This document shows positions 20,201 to 29,047 of a stretch of 64,000 nt of DNA, one piece after another. Below the pieces are notes generated by a model. The model was not told where the DNA came from and searched no databases. It saw only the letters and a program-made list of their open reading frames with translations. Position 1 is the stretch's first letter, and each line of letters opens with the position of its first letter. Where the stretch lies: the NCBI RefSeq assembly GCF_003325355.1, contig NZ_CP030850.1:2046001-2110000 (forward strand), read 5' to 3'. The DNA is from Runella rosea (GTDB lineage: Bacteria; Bacteroidota; Bacteroidia; Cytophagales; Spirosomataceae). The translations under genes were made by a program, and so were the position numbers.

Positions 20201-22176
20201 CCGCTGCTGCTGTTATTAGTACAGTTATTCGATACAATACCAGTAAGATAATAGTTTCGGTTCTGTTCGGGCTGAACCATTATGAGGTGCGGATTAGCGG
20301 TCGCTGACATACTTTTATAATCGGACCCGTCATACAAATCAAATGTCCACGGCCCCTGTCCCGTAAAGGTAGCTTTCAGTTGGGCCGTGTTGCCGGGAGT
20401 AATCACTTGAGAGCTGCCGCCCAACAGCGTGGTAAGGGTCGCCGTGGCATAATTGGTCACATTAATAGAGCCTGATGCCGTGCAACCGCCTTTACTGTAT
20501 TCTGCCTGATAAGAGCCCGTCGTTGTGGCTGTGTAGGCAGCACTGGTCGCCCCTGAAATCGGGACCCCGTTTTTATACCATTGCCAGCTACCGCCCGTTG
20601 TGGCCGAAGAGGCCGTCAAAACCGCCGAGGTATTACTTCCGCACAGTACGGTATTGAGAGAAGTTATCGTGACGGGTGCTGCAAGTAACGTAATGGTCTG
20701 TACCGCTGAAGAATCTGCGTAATTGGCCGTTGCGTTGGTTACTTTTACGTAATAATCACCCGATTGGTATGCCTCAAAGCTGGATGATGTGGCATTAGGG
20801 ATGGGGACACCGTCGCGAAACCATTGATAATTATTGCTGCCACCCAAAAGGGAAATAGAAGCGCCAAGGTAAACTGAACTACAGCCCGGATTTGAAGGAG
20901 ATATGTAAAGAATAGGCTTAGGAGCACAACCAATGCTATTGACGGTCAAAACATAAGAGCTTACAACAGGTCCTGCTACGCTGGCAGGTACAACAGGCAA
21001 AACCGCCACGCGGTACTGGTTGAAAGGAGTCACAAAGGCCGGAATGGTGACATACAGTGGATTGCCTGATTGACCAAATTGAGTGCTGATTGTCGAACCA
21101 TCCTGTTCATTGATAAGATTGAGCGTAAAATTTTTCGGTCCAGACCATGTGCCTACGGTAGTATAAGGGATTTCGATGGTACTCCCAGCACATACATTCA
21201 AACTGCTAGGGGATTGTAAAGTAACAGATGTGGTGGCATCTACAACCACTCTTACATTCCCAACCAAATCGTTGCTGGAGGAGCCACACGAATTACTGCC
21301 AACGTTTGTCAGTTTATAGCGACGGTTTTGTTCAGGAGTAACGACCAATGTATAAGGATTTGCGGTTATGTTACTTAAAAATTTATTAGTGGTTCCGTCA
21401 TTGTACGAAAAATAAAAAGGGCCTGTGCCCGTAAAGTTCACCTTCAATGAGGCACTTTGTCCAGGAGTGACGCTGATTATTCCACTGGGGTCATTGTTTT
21501 GATTAGTAAGGGTCGCATACGGAGTGGAGGCTACCCGAAACGGATTGGCAGTCGTGGTGGTGGTTCCTTCCGTCACGAGCACTCTGTAAAAACCCGTTGC
21601 GCTCGTCGTAAGCGTATCATTTGTTTGGCCTGATTGATTGGTATAGGTACAGGTCAGGCAGGAAGCGTATTGCCATTGGTAGGTGTACTGTGCTCCCTGC
21701 GGCTGCGCCACCAGCGTGGCGGAGGTATTGGCGTTGCACAAAATGGGATTTACGGATGAAATCGTTGCGGTAAAAGTAGACAGCGTTTCTTTTGGAGGTT
21801 TTGCTTTCCCATCTTTCAGGGCTTGCGCCCAAATCACCGCCAACTCCTCACTGTTGTCTGGGCAGGTTTCTACGCGTACTTTGGGAGAAGTCCCAGTCAT
21901 TTGCGCATTACTGACCGTCACCGAATAGATTCCGGCCCGGCGCACCGGCAGAGTATTGGTGACCGTCGTTTCCAACGGTTGACCGTCCAAAAACCATTCA
22001 TAGGAAAATCCTGGCTCGTGAAGAGTAGCCCGCAGAGTCATTTGGCTACCGTCGCAGAAATAGGGGGAGCCGGTAAGATTCTCAAGGCTGAGCTGAACAT
22101 TAACAGACGTTTTTTCCTGGGCAGCGGCGGTAAAAGCGAAGAAGAAAATGAGGCAGTAGATAGAAAATTTTTGCAT
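17215..22176 (-). CDS. Giant secreted Ig-like repeat protein
   Basis: 1653 residues with an N-terminal signal peptide (hydrophobic ~4-19, AAAQ cleavage region). The body repeats two kinds of module. One is a PKD/Ig-like segment marked by YQWFRDG-, YQWYYAP- or WQWYKNG-type cores and closing with GxYxVxV. The other is a longer block marked by PGQ...F.YSDG...VTPEQNR.Y and LNVCAGSTIEIPYTT, seen three times. The C-terminus (~1590-1653) has the NYYGQNAVLLLPGF...G.F.A.I.GC pattern found at the ends of many Cytophagia cell-surface proteins. It is probably an adhesin or matrix protein outside the cell. It converges on ppk2 and is flanked on its far side by a ppk2 tail remnant, suggesting that it was inserted there. 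Confidence 0.8.
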   Translation of the reverse strand: MQKFSIYCLIFFFAFTAAAQEKTSVNVQLSLENLTGSPYFCDGSQMTLRATLHEPGFSYEWFLDGQPLETTVTNTLPVRRAGIYSVTVSNAQMTGTSPKVRVETCPDNSEELAVIWAQALKDGKAKPPKETLSTFTATISSVNPILCNANTSATLVAQPQGAQYTYQWQYASCLTCTYTNQSGQTNDTLTTSATGFYRVLVTEGTTTTTANPFRVASTPYATLTNQNNDPSGIISVTPGQSASLKVNFTGTGPFYFSYNDGTTNKFLSNITANPYTLVVTPEQNRRYKLTNVGSNSCGSSSNDLVGNVRVVVDATTSVTLQSPSSLNVCAGSTIEIPYTTVGTWSGPKNFTLNLINEQDGSTISTQFGQSGNPLYVTIPAFVTPFNQYRVAVLPVVPASVAGPVVSSYVLTVNSIGCAPKPILYISPSNPGCSSVYLGASISLLGGSNNYQWFRDGVPIPNATSSSFEAYQSGDYYVKVTNATANYADSSAVQTITLLAAPVTITSLNTVLCGSNTSAVLTASSATTGGSWQWYKNGVPISGATSAAYTATTTGSYQAEYSKGGCTASGSINVTNYATATLTTLLGGSSQVITPGNTAQLKATFTGQGPWTFDLYDGSDYKSMSATANPHLIMVQPEQNRNYYLTGIVSNNCTNNSSSGSVTIVVDPTTSLTLTALASLNVCAGSTIDIPYTTAGTWTNDRKLYVELTDANNNYVSNSYQGYFSQNPIRYRLPTALALNATYRVRVTSILPYSGAVTSSYQLTVTGTACLPTATIQNGTSSVQCASVSLNASPTGSGYAYQWFRNGSSIPEATGSYYNASQTGAYTVQVANAAIGYNSTSATTSVEVTMPPVSISPTNGAVCNGGTITLNATPADAAVYDYQWYYQPFNEANASPINGASSASYVATSVGYYYVVVRQKTGYCSAQSSSVSLNNSGTATLTNTSGTTSDVVISPGQTVPLTVTMTGQPPFVFQYSDGTYRRRVTTNNSTYTLNVTPEQNRTYFISDFGNSCGSGGTNGTVNVIVDAATTISLSTPTSLNACAGGSVEIPYTTVGTWGGSRNLYVALYNSVNGNFISSYNINSLTNPMVVRVPASLPIGSTFQIRISGINPHFTTVVSSYNFTVSSTGCIPILQIQMSFPRQCAVASLYIDPISGYNYQWYRDGNFTGGTGDGYTATVSGNYTVRVTGPNGYDVTSAPYEVMVGSVPKPFISRTGAGDCTDGSNFTLLSSVTDPSFSYQWYYAPTSNGPFLPVSGGNASSLTTDQPGVYFVMVQSGECQSESDKYYTCPLLVDFKSASICRGGGVTVKYSPNLCCYSENTVSLHLVEAVSGTVVMSNLASLKGFSSYTFSNVTIPASVPSGTYRFVATSSGPVYTSPKSIGLLTITNSIAPAPPTITAVPSSISLGQSTTLTASGCNGTIQWKDNGSAPATRTLVPNGTTVYEALCMDVNGCTTAAGAVTVTLECDPLEPNNTYSSATIISVANYLSPEVCLDSKNDADWYAYVHNNKVYYIKVASSGNVYGYYKLSVSVVNDSLRIETLPSSGSNLFTYVELYADNGTTFLWNDYSSGVNNFSLLKYKLPSPCPAVLNLYSTLLDIAPGQTNTAKGLLINATNKVGDGATVNYYGQNAVLLLPGFQTNISTGGSFQAAIQGCN

Positions 22177-22605
22177 ACGAAAATAAACGTAAATCGGCTT
22201 TAGGTGGAAGGCAAGACACCTGTAAAGGGTAAAAGTTAGACGAATGAAACTGCAAATAGATACTTATTTTTTAAAAATTATCCTCAAAGGGCCCATATTT
22301 CTCCACCCACTCTATTCATCATTAAGAAGCAATACCTTCAAACACAAAAACCACCTCCTATAGTAAAAAATAAAAGAAATCACCTCTCCTGCAACCCAAT
22401 AAACAACATACTGATAATCAATAAATTTCAATACTTCGGATTACCATAATTATTCATTTCTCTACTAAAATGCCGAAACCTGACTCTGCATTCATACAAA
22501 AAAGCACCCCTGAGCGGCACGCCGCCCTGCAAAAACTCATCGAAACGATTCATGAGCAGGATAAAAGTGTGGAGTGAGTGGGCCAAAAACCTTCAGGCCT
22601 GACTT
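22177..22605. other. Intergenic region upstream of the giant secreted protein
   Basis: 429 bp that hold the promoter region of the minus-strand giant gene, an AT-rich stretch without coding signs, and the ppk2 tail remnant at 22501-22577 (listed separately). No other feature is visible. Confidence 0.5.
22501..22577 (+). pseudogene. Remnant of a second ppk2 3' end
   Basis: 77 bp match the last 77 bp of ppk2 (17078-17154) at 70 of 77 positions, including the stop codon and with no indels. The frame is preserved (STPERHAALQKLIETIHEQD then stop) but nothing upstream resembles ppk2 and there is no start codon. It has the same orientation as ppk2 and lies on the other side of the 1653-residue gene. 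Confidence 0.85.
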
Positions 22606-23361
22606 TCAGAGAAATGATGGGCGCGGATACCTAGATATTAATCTTGCCAATTTCGCCTCAATTCCCTCTTCCGTAATACCGCCATGATAACAAATCATCC
22701 GCTTGACTTCCAAACGCTTTATTTTTTTTACTGACTCCACCGCAGCCCCTAAATCTAGGGTAAAAGCGGGATTGGCGATTTCAAATTCATCATGCTCAAT
22801 TACCAGCGCATCTGCCGCAATGAGCGTCTGGCTTTCTGGTACGTAAAGCGACACATGCCCCGGCATGTGGCCAGGAGTATTTATAATTTTCACGCCATCC
22901 ATAAACGTGTCATCTTCCGTAAACACGGCATCCACCTCAACACTTTGAACATTTTTCAACATCTCCTGAAAATACAAAGCCCCTGGCTTTTGGTCTTCTG
23001 GCAAGGACTCAAACAAGCTTTCAGCCTGCATTAAACGTACCGATTTTTCTTTACCACTGATATAAGGAGCTTCAATGACAGGCGAATATACGGCCAAGGC
23101 AGGGTAGCGATTTTTCAGCTCCGCCAAGCCACCAAAATGGTCGATGTCGTGATGGGTGATAAAAACGCCCGTCAGTTCTTGAAGTGATAGGCCCTGTTTC
23201 TGGGCCGCATCTTCAATGAGCGACATAAATCCAGCATAACCACAATCTACCAATATCATTTGGTATTCGTTCTTTAAAATAACGGGATACAGAGCATCTT
23301 CTTTGCCATTATAATCAAACCTTACCTCAAGAACGTACACTACAACACTGCTCGCCATCAT
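22606..23361 (-). CDS. MBL-fold metallo-hydrolase
   Basis: 251 residues from the start at 23361 (a second Met follows directly). The metallo-beta-lactamase zinc motif is ITHHDIDHFGG (H-x-H-x-D-H), with further ligands in NTPGHMPGHVSLY, the Asp in IAADALV and a late His in ICYHGG. This is the glyoxalase II/lactonase-like branch; the substrate is unknown. The frame is open to 23439, but that longer start would lie inside the terminator of the upstream symporter gene, so the inner start is preferred. It follows the arabinose genes but is probably transcribed separately. Confidence 0.85.
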   Translation of the reverse strand: MMASSVVVYVLEVRFDYNGKEDALYPVILKNEYQMILVDCGYAGFMSLIEDAAQKQGLSLQELTGVFITHHDIDHFGGLAELKNRYPALAVYSPVIEAPYISGKEKSVRLMQAESLFESLPEDQKPGALYFQEMLKNVQSVEVDAVFTEDDTFMDGVKIINTPGHMPGHVSLYVPESQTLIAADALVIEHDEFEIANPAFTLDLGAAVESVKKIKRLEVKRMICYHGGITEEGIEAKLARLISRYPRPSFL

Positions 23362-23419
23362 AATAATGCCCAACTTTTCTGTTTTTAATGATGATTTATT
23401 CAACAAATATATTGATAAA

Positions 23420-23450
23420 ACAAAAAGAGGTAGCTTCATCAGCTACCCCC
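23420..23450 (-). terminator. Rho-independent terminator of the arabinose operon
   Basis: On the minus strand GGTAGCT-GATGA-AGCTACC forms a 7-bp stem with a 5-nt loop, preceded by a G-rich run and followed by TCTTTTTGTTTT. It lies ~30 bp after the symporter stop. Confidence 0.8.
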
Positions 23451-23478
23451 TCCGTTGAATTTTATTTGAAAGTATTCC

Positions 23479-25134
23479 CTACCAGAAAATCCAGTAAATC
23501 AAACTAAACGTAGCCACTACCGCAATGGCACCGTAGCGGAATGTAGGCGTGACTTTGAACCATTCGGGGCGCACCTCAAAGGCGTTAGGTTGATTTTTAC
23601 CTTTGGATTGCGACAAGCTTATGGCTACGTGTACGGCCGAACAAATCCAAAATACCACGCCCATGCGGTTGAGGAACGGGAAGGCAGGATACAAATTTTC
23701 AATCACCGCCGACAACGCAATACTCAACACCGCCGCCGCCAAAGCACCGTTGGCGGTCGCTTTTTTCCAGAAGAAGCCCAATAAGAAAATACTCAAAATC
23801 CCCGGCGAAATGTAGCCCGTGTACACCTGAATATACTCAAATGCCTGTCCGAAATTGGCTAATAATGGACTCACCATCAGCGCAATGATAAAGGCCACGA
23901 CAATGGCCACGCGCCCAGTCCAAACGGTTTGTTTTTCGGTTAGGTTTTTGTTGAAAAATTTATTGTGAATATCAAGCATGTAAATGGTCGATATACTGTT
24001 GGCTTTTCCTGCTAAACTCGCTACAATCGCCGCCGTCAGGGCCGCGAAAGCCAAGCCTTTTAAGCCTACTGGGAGTAAATTCAGCAATACTGGGTACGCA
24101 TTATCGGGCTTCACAATACCGTTTTGGGTAATGCCGTTGACAATCGACGCATCGGCATTTTCTTGAAACAACACGTAAGCCGCCAAACCGGGCAAAACCA
24201 CGATAAACGGCATCATCATTTTCAGAAATGCCGCAAACAGTACACCATTACGGGCCGTATTGATGTCAGCGCCAAGCGCGCGTTGGGTCATGTATTGGTT
24301 ACAGCCAAAGTAGTTTAGGTTGTTGACCCACTGCCCGCCGATGATAAACATCATGATACCCGGCAACTGATTGTAGGCGTCGATAAACCCACCACGTCCG
24401 TCGTGAACTTGGTACTGACCGGGCGTAAAAATCATGTGCAGGTGACTGTCGGCTTTTTCTCGAATCAGGCTCAATCCTTCCAACACCCCCGAACCTGTAC
24501 CGACTTTGTCGGAAAGTAAATCCAAGGCCAGATACGTGGTAGCCAAACCACCGAAAATCAAACAAACCACCTGAATCACGTCGGTATAGCCGATTACTTT
24601 CATCCCGCCAAGGGTGATGATGACGGCAAACGTAGTCAAGAAGATAGCGCAGGGCATGAAGGCGAAGCCCGTCATTTTTTCTAAACTCAAAGCGCCAAGG
24701 TAAATAATGGACGTAAGGTTGACGAAAATGTACAAAAACAGCCAAAACACCGCCATAATCGTCGCCAGCCGCTCATTGTAGCGTTTGGCGAGAAATTGCG
24801 GCATGGTGTAAATCTTGTTGTTGAGGTACATCGGTAGAAAATACACGGCCACGATAATGAGCGCTACACCGCCCAACAATTCATAGACCGAAATGGCAAT
24901 GCCCAACTGAAAGGCTTGTCCGCTCATGCCAATAAACTGCTCAGCCGAGATATTGGAAGCAATAATGGAAGCCCCGATAGCCCACCAAGTAAGAGAGCCT
25001 TCGGCTAGAAAAAAGTCTTTGGAATCGGCGGTCTGTTTGCCTTTGTGTTTATATACCCAATAGCCGTAGCTCGACACAATCACAAAATAAATGAGGAAGA
25101 TAACGTAATCAAGGGTTTCAAGTCCAAGGGTCAT
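23479..25134 (-). CDS. Sodium:solute symporter, probably L-arabinose importer
   Basis: 551 residues from the ATG at 25134, which begins the first transmembrane helix (LETLDYVIFLIYFVIVSSYGYWVYKHKGK). About 14 hydrophobic segments follow. SSS-family features are GSLTWWAIGASIIASNISAEQFIGMSG, the GGMKVIGYTDVIQV stretch and ALTAAIVASLAGKANSISTIYMLDI. The family moves sugars inward with sodium (SglT-like). It lies last in a run of arabinose genes, 103 bp after araD, and is followed by a terminator, so arabinose is the likely substrate; this is inference from position. An upstream extension to 25284 overlaps araD and is rejected. Confidence 0.88.
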   Translation of the reverse strand: MTLGLETLDYVIFLIYFVIVSSYGYWVYKHKGKQTADSKDFFLAEGSLTWWAIGASIIASNISAEQFIGMSGQAFQLGIAISVYELLGGVALIIVAVYFLPMYLNNKIYTMPQFLAKRYNERLATIMAVFWLFLYIFVNLTSIIYLGALSLEKMTGFAFMPCAIFLTTFAVIITLGGMKVIGYTDVIQVVCLIFGGLATTYLALDLLSDKVGTGSGVLEGLSLIREKADSHLHMIFTPGQYQVHDGRGGFIDAYNQLPGIMMFIIGGQWVNNLNYFGCNQYMTQRALGADINTARNGVLFAAFLKMMMPFIVVLPGLAAYVLFQENADASIVNGITQNGIVKPDNAYPVLLNLLPVGLKGLAFAALTAAIVASLAGKANSISTIYMLDIHNKFFNKNLTEKQTVWTGRVAIVVAFIIALMVSPLLANFGQAFEYIQVYTGYISPGILSIFLLGFFWKKATANGALAAAVLSIALSAVIENLYPAFPFLNRMGVVFWICSAVHVAISLSQSKGKNQPNAFEVRPEWFKVTPTFRYGAIAVVATFSLIYWIFW

Positions 25135-25178
25135 GAGAAGGAGAGAGTTTGTAGGAATTAAAATAAAGCTTTTTTTTT

Positions 25179-25227
25179 CATTCCGGAGGAATCTAAAAGG
25201 GTCGAAAAAATAGATTCCTCCCGAATG
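25179..25227. repeat. Extragenic palindrome, REP-like
   Basis: Two 17-bp arms (16 of 17 paired; core GGAGGAATCTA / TAGATTCCTCC) enclose a 15-nt loop in the gap between araD and the symporter gene. The arms are not followed by a U-tract on the minus strand, so it does not look like a terminator. It may be a dispersed palindromic repeat or an mRNA-stabilising hairpin within the operon. Confidence 0.6.
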
Positions 25228-25237
25228 ACAAAGTTGT

Positions 25238-25936
25238 TTAACATCCTTGCCCGTAATAGGCATTTTTGCCGTGTTTGCGTTCAAAATGTTTCATACGCAA
25301 CGTGTCTTTAATGCGTGGCGTATGGGGATTGATTTGCAGCGTCAGGTACGCCATACGGGCCACTTCTTCCAGTACCGCCGCGTTGTACACCGACTTCTCG
25401 GCGGTCTTACCCCACGTAAAAGGCCCGTGATTTTGCAGCAGTACCATTTCCATTTCCTTGTGCGACAATTTACGGGCGTCAAATACACCAAAGATTTGAT
25501 TTCCCGTTTCGTACTCATAATCCCCCTGAATCATTTCGTCCGACAATACGGGCGCACACGGAATGTCTTGGTGCGTATGGTCAGCGTGGGTAGTGCCGAA
25601 GATAGGAATATCAATTCCTGCCTGCGCCCAGGCTACGGCGTAGGTGCTGTGCGTGTGCGTGATACCACCAATGTCTTCCCAAGTCTTGTAGAGCAACGCG
25701 TGGGTTTTGGTATCCGAAGAAGGACGCATTTTCCCTTCCACCACCTTGGCATCGTAATCCATGATGACGATATCTTCGGGCTTCAGTGATTCATACGGCA
25801 CGCCGCTAGGCTTGATGGCAAAAACGGCCTTCTCTCTATCCACGGCGCTGACATTACCAAACGTAAACAGCACCAATCCCAACTTGGGCAGCTGCATATT
25901 GGCTTCGTAGCATTCTTGTTGTAATGATTTATACAT
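25238..25936 (-). CDS. araD: L-ribulose-5-phosphate 4-epimerase
   Basis: 232 residues of the class II aldolase/epimerase family. Features are FGNVSAVDRE, AIKPSGVPYESL, the zinc ligands in THTHSTYAVAWAQAG and TTHADHTHQDIPC, and the late ligand in LLQNHGPFTWG. It converts L-ribulose-5-phosphate to D-xylulose-5-phosphate, the last step of arabinose breakdown before the pentose phosphate pathway. It lies 36 bp after the arabinofuranosidase and before the symporter. Length and motifs agree with full-length AraD. Confidence 0.95.
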   Translation of the reverse strand: MYKSLQQECYEANMQLPKLGLVLFTFGNVSAVDREKAVFAIKPSGVPYESLKPEDIVIMDYDAKVVEGKMRPSSDTKTHALLYKTWEDIGGITHTHSTYAVAWAQAGIDIPIFGTTHADHTHQDIPCAPVLSDEMIQGDYEYETGNQIFGVFDARKLSHKEMEMVLLQNHGPFTWGKTAEKSVYNAAVLEEVARMAYLTLQINPHTPRIKDTLRMKHFERKHGKNAYYGQGC

Positions 25937-25972
25937 AGTTTTTATATTTCTGCAACCGTTGGGGCGATTGCG

Positions 25973-27520
25973 CTATTTTAACTCCAACACAACCACCGAT
26001 ACGGGTGGCAATTTGACCGTCAACACATTGTTTTTCAGGCTTGCTCCTCCAAATACCGCTGGTTGAATTTTACCGGGGTTTTCAAAGGTATTGTAGTCCT
26101 GCACTTTGCCCGAGGTCAAGATACGGCCTGTTACGCCCGAGGCATTTACCCCTGTGACATTGATGGTAATATCCTGCGCTTTATTCGGGTCAATGTTGAC
26201 CAATGAGACATGAACTGCACCATTTTTATCGCGTGATGCAGAAACCGAAATCGCGGGTAATTTTTCATTGCCAAACGTGTAATCATTTGACTGAACCTCC
26301 ACGGGCAACATCGTCGCGTCTTGATGGACGTTGTACATTTCCAATACGTGATAGGTCGGGGTCAAAATCATTTTTTCTTCGTTGGTCAAAATCACCGATT
26401 GCAGTACATTGACAACCTGGGCCAAATTGGCCATACGAACACGTTCGCAATATTTATGGAAAATATTGAGTGTAGCCCCTGCCAAAACGGCATCGCGCAT
26501 GGTATTTTGCTGGAACAAAAAGCCTGGATTGGTGCCTGGCTCCACATCATACCAACCACCCCATTCATCGACGACCAACGCTACTTTCTTCGCAGGGTCA
26601 TATTTGTCCATGATGGTGCTGTGACGTTTAACAAGCTCATCCATCAAGAGCGCTTCTTTCATGGTTTTGAAATACAACTCTTCAGTGAACGTAGTAGAAG
26701 GGCCTTTGTGCTTCCAGTCAATCACCGAATAATGGTGCATCGCTATTCCTTCAAGCATATTGTGCGGAATCTCCCGCATAAGCGTTTCTGTCCAATTATA
26801 GTCGTTGTCACTAGCTCCCGAAGCAATCCTAAACAGACGTTCGTTGTTTTCAAACGACGCATTCATAAAGGTAGCGTACTGACGGTAAATATTGGCGTAG
26901 TAATCGGGTTTCATGTTGCCGCCGCAGCCCCAGGCTTCGTTTCCAACGCCCCAATAGCGTACTTTCCACGGGTTTTCGCGGCCATTTTTTGCCCGTAAAT
27001 CAGACATTGGACTCACGCCTTTGAAATTGACATACTGTACCCAATCTGATAAATCCTTTACCGTTCCACTACCTACGTTTCCTGCCAAATAAGGCTCTGT
27101 ACCAATCAACTCGCACATATTCAGAAAATCGTGCGTACCAAAACTGTTGTCTTCCGTCACATTTCCCCACCACACATTTACGATTTTAGGGCGATTGGCT
27201 TTGGGGCCAATGCCGTCTTTCCATTGGTAGGTATCGGCAAAACAGCCTCCCGGCCAACGAAGATTGGGAATTTTCATCTTTTTCAACGCTTCGACCACAT
27301 CCATACGAACTCCATCTTTGTTCGGAATTTTTGTGTTATTTTCTCCTACATAAAAACCCCCGTAGATGCACTTACCAAGGTGTTCGGCAAAATGCCCGTA
27401 GATATGCCGATTGATGGTATGTTTTCCCAGATCACCACTTAAGGTTACTTTGTTTTGGGCAAAGACCGTGCTTGACGTCAGCAGGAAAATGATACCTGCG
27501 CTTTTTAGAAAATGTCTCAT
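25973..27520 (-). CDS. Alpha-L-arabinofuranosidase, GH51, exported
   Basis: 515 residues with a signal peptide (MRHFLKSAGIIFLLTSSTVFAQ). GH51 hallmarks: HIYGHFAEHLG near the start, NLRWPGGCFADTYQWKDGIG, acid/base Glu in WGVGNEAWGCGG and nucleophile Glu in VVDEWGGWYDV, followed by a beta-sandwich C-terminal domain. It removes L-arabinose side groups from arabinan, arabinoxylan or their oligomers, probably in the periplasm or outside. It sits inside the arabinose operon between araA (42-bp gap) and araD, so its product feeds the encoded catabolic enzymes directly. Confidence 0.93.
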   Translation of the reverse strand: MRHFLKSAGIIFLLTSSTVFAQNKVTLSGDLGKHTINRHIYGHFAEHLGKCIYGGFYVGENNTKIPNKDGVRMDVVEALKKMKIPNLRWPGGCFADTYQWKDGIGPKANRPKIVNVWWGNVTEDNSFGTHDFLNMCELIGTEPYLAGNVGSGTVKDLSDWVQYVNFKGVSPMSDLRAKNGRENPWKVRYWGVGNEAWGCGGNMKPDYYANIYRQYATFMNASFENNERLFRIASGASDNDYNWTETLMREIPHNMLEGIAMHHYSVIDWKHKGPSTTFTEELYFKTMKEALLMDELVKRHSTIMDKYDPAKKVALVVDEWGGWYDVEPGTNPGFLFQQNTMRDAVLAGATLNIFHKYCERVRMANLAQVVNVLQSVILTNEEKMILTPTYHVLEMYNVHQDATMLPVEVQSNDYTFGNEKLPAISVSASRDKNGAVHVSLVNIDPNKAQDITINVTGVNASGVTGRILTSGKVQDYNTFENPGKIQPAVFGGASLKNNVLTVKLPPVSVVVLELK

Positions 27521-27562
27521 CGTAAAAGAGGGTTTAGACGCTTTCAGCGTGACAAAATAGTT

Positions 27563-29047
27563 TTATTTAAACGTTGCATCACTCCAACGCAACTCATTCT
27601 TCAACTGCCGAATACTGGTGTTTTTATCAATCACCACCAATTCTACGCCAAACATCTCTGCAAAATCTTCGAGGTATTCAGTCGTCAGGTTTTGGCTGTA
27701 TACGGTGTGGTGGGCGCCGCCTGCCAAAATCCAAGCCTGCAAACCGACTTCCATGCTTGGCTGTGGTTTCCAAAGTGCCCTTGCCGTGGGAAGTTTGGGA
27801 AACGTTTCGGTGACTTCAACGGCTTCTACTTCGTTGACCAACAAACGAAAACGGTTGCCCATGTCAATCAGCGACACATTGAGCGCCGGTCCAGGTGCAG
27901 CATTAAATACTAATCTAACGGGGTCTTCTTTACCACCAATGCCAAGCGGATGGACTTCACATTTTACGGCTCCCTGCGCAATCGACGGGCAGATTTCGAG
28001 CATGTGCGAGCCGAGTACCATCGGATTGGCGGGGTCAAAATGGTAGGTATAATCTTCCATGAACGAGTTGCCGCCTTCCATACCGCTCGCCATCACTTTC
28101 AGCGCACGCACCATCGCCGACGTTTTCCAGTCACCTTCGCCGCCGTAGCCGTAGCCCGCTGCCATCATACGCTGCGAGCCGATGCCCGGGAGCTGGCGCA
28201 TTCCGTGCAAATCTTCGAAGGTATTGGTATAGGCAGCAAAATCGCCCTCTTCCAAAAATGCTTTCAATCCTAACTCAATTCGTGCTGCTTCTACCAACGA
28301 CTGACGCATAAAACCGCCGTTGCGCAGTGAATCCATCAGCTCGTAAGTATCTTCATATTCCTGCATCAACGTAAAAATATCGGCTTCCGAAATTTGGTTG
28401 ATGTACTTCACCAAATCCCCGACGCCGTGGGTATTGACCGAAAACCCAAAGGTCATTTCAGCCGCTACTTTGTCGCCGTCGGTAACTGCTACTTGCCGCA
28501 TATTATCGCCAAAACGCACCACTTTCATGGTTTGCATTTCGTACTTGGCCGCCGCTACCCTACTCCAGACGTTGATTTTTTGGAGTACATCAGCCTGTTG
28601 CCAGTGTCCTACCACTACTTTACGACTCAAGCGCATCCGCGACATGATGAACCCAAACTCCCGGTCGCCGTGTGCCGATTGGTTGAGATTCATGAAGTCC
28701 ATATCAATGTCGTTGAATGGAATATCACGGTTGAACTGCGTATGAAGGTGCAACAGTGGTTTTTGGAGACAATTCAGGCCCCGAATCCACATTTTGGCGG
28801 GCGAAAACGTATGCATCCATGCCACAATTCCGACGCAATTGGGGGCCACGTTGGCTTCCTGACAAATCGCGTAGATTTCGTCGGGTGTTTTAACCACAGG
28901 TTTAAACACCACCCGCACCGGAATTTGCGGAGAATCGTTCAACGAATCAGCAATAATTTGGGAGTGTTCATCCACTTGGCGAAGTGTTTCTTCACCGTAC
29001 AAATGCTGGCTGCCCGTAACAAACCAGACTTCAAATTTTTTAAGCAT
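27563..29047 (-). CDS. araA: L-arabinose isomerase
   Basis: 494 residues, close to the usual ~500. The N-terminus [21 protein letters not shown], the stretch [49 protein letters not shown] and [14 protein letters not shown] are characteristic of AraA, including the metal-binding Glu and His positions. It converts L-arabinose to L-ribulose in the cytoplasm. The start overlaps the araB stop by 8 bp (ATGCTTAA), indicating coupled translation. Confidence 0.96.
   Translation of the reverse strand: MLKKFEVWFVTGSQHLYGEETLRQVDEHSQIIADSLNDSPQIPVRVVFKPVVKTPDEIYAICQEANVAPNCVGIVAWMHTFSPAKMWIRGLNCLQKPLLHLHTQFNRDIPFNDIDMDFMNLNQSAHGDREFGFIMSRMRLSRKVVVGHWQQADVLQKINVWSRVAAAKYEMQTMKVVRFGDNMRQVAVTDGDKVAAEMTFGFSVNTHGVGDLVKYINQISEADIFTLMQEYEDTYELMDSLRNGGFMRQSLVEAARIELGLKAFLEEGDFAAYTNTFEDLHGMRQLPGIGSQRMMAAGYGYGGEGDWKTSAMVRALKVMASGMEGGNSFMEDYTYHFDPANPMVLGSHMLEICPSIAQGAVKCEVHPLGIGGKEDPVRLVFNAAPGPALNVSLIDMGNRFRLLVNEVEAVEVTETFPKLPTARALWKPQPSMEVGLQAWILAGGAHHTVYSQNLTTEYLEDFAEMFGVELVVIDKNTSIRQLKNELRWSDATFK

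Noticed and set aside
23362-23439. Longer start for the MBL-fold hydrolase
   Set aside because: It would begin inside the terminator hairpin of the symporter gene.
25135-25284. 50-codon extension of the symporter
   Set aside because: It overlaps araD, crosses the REP-like palindrome and lacks family residues; the ATG at 25134 starts the first membrane helix.
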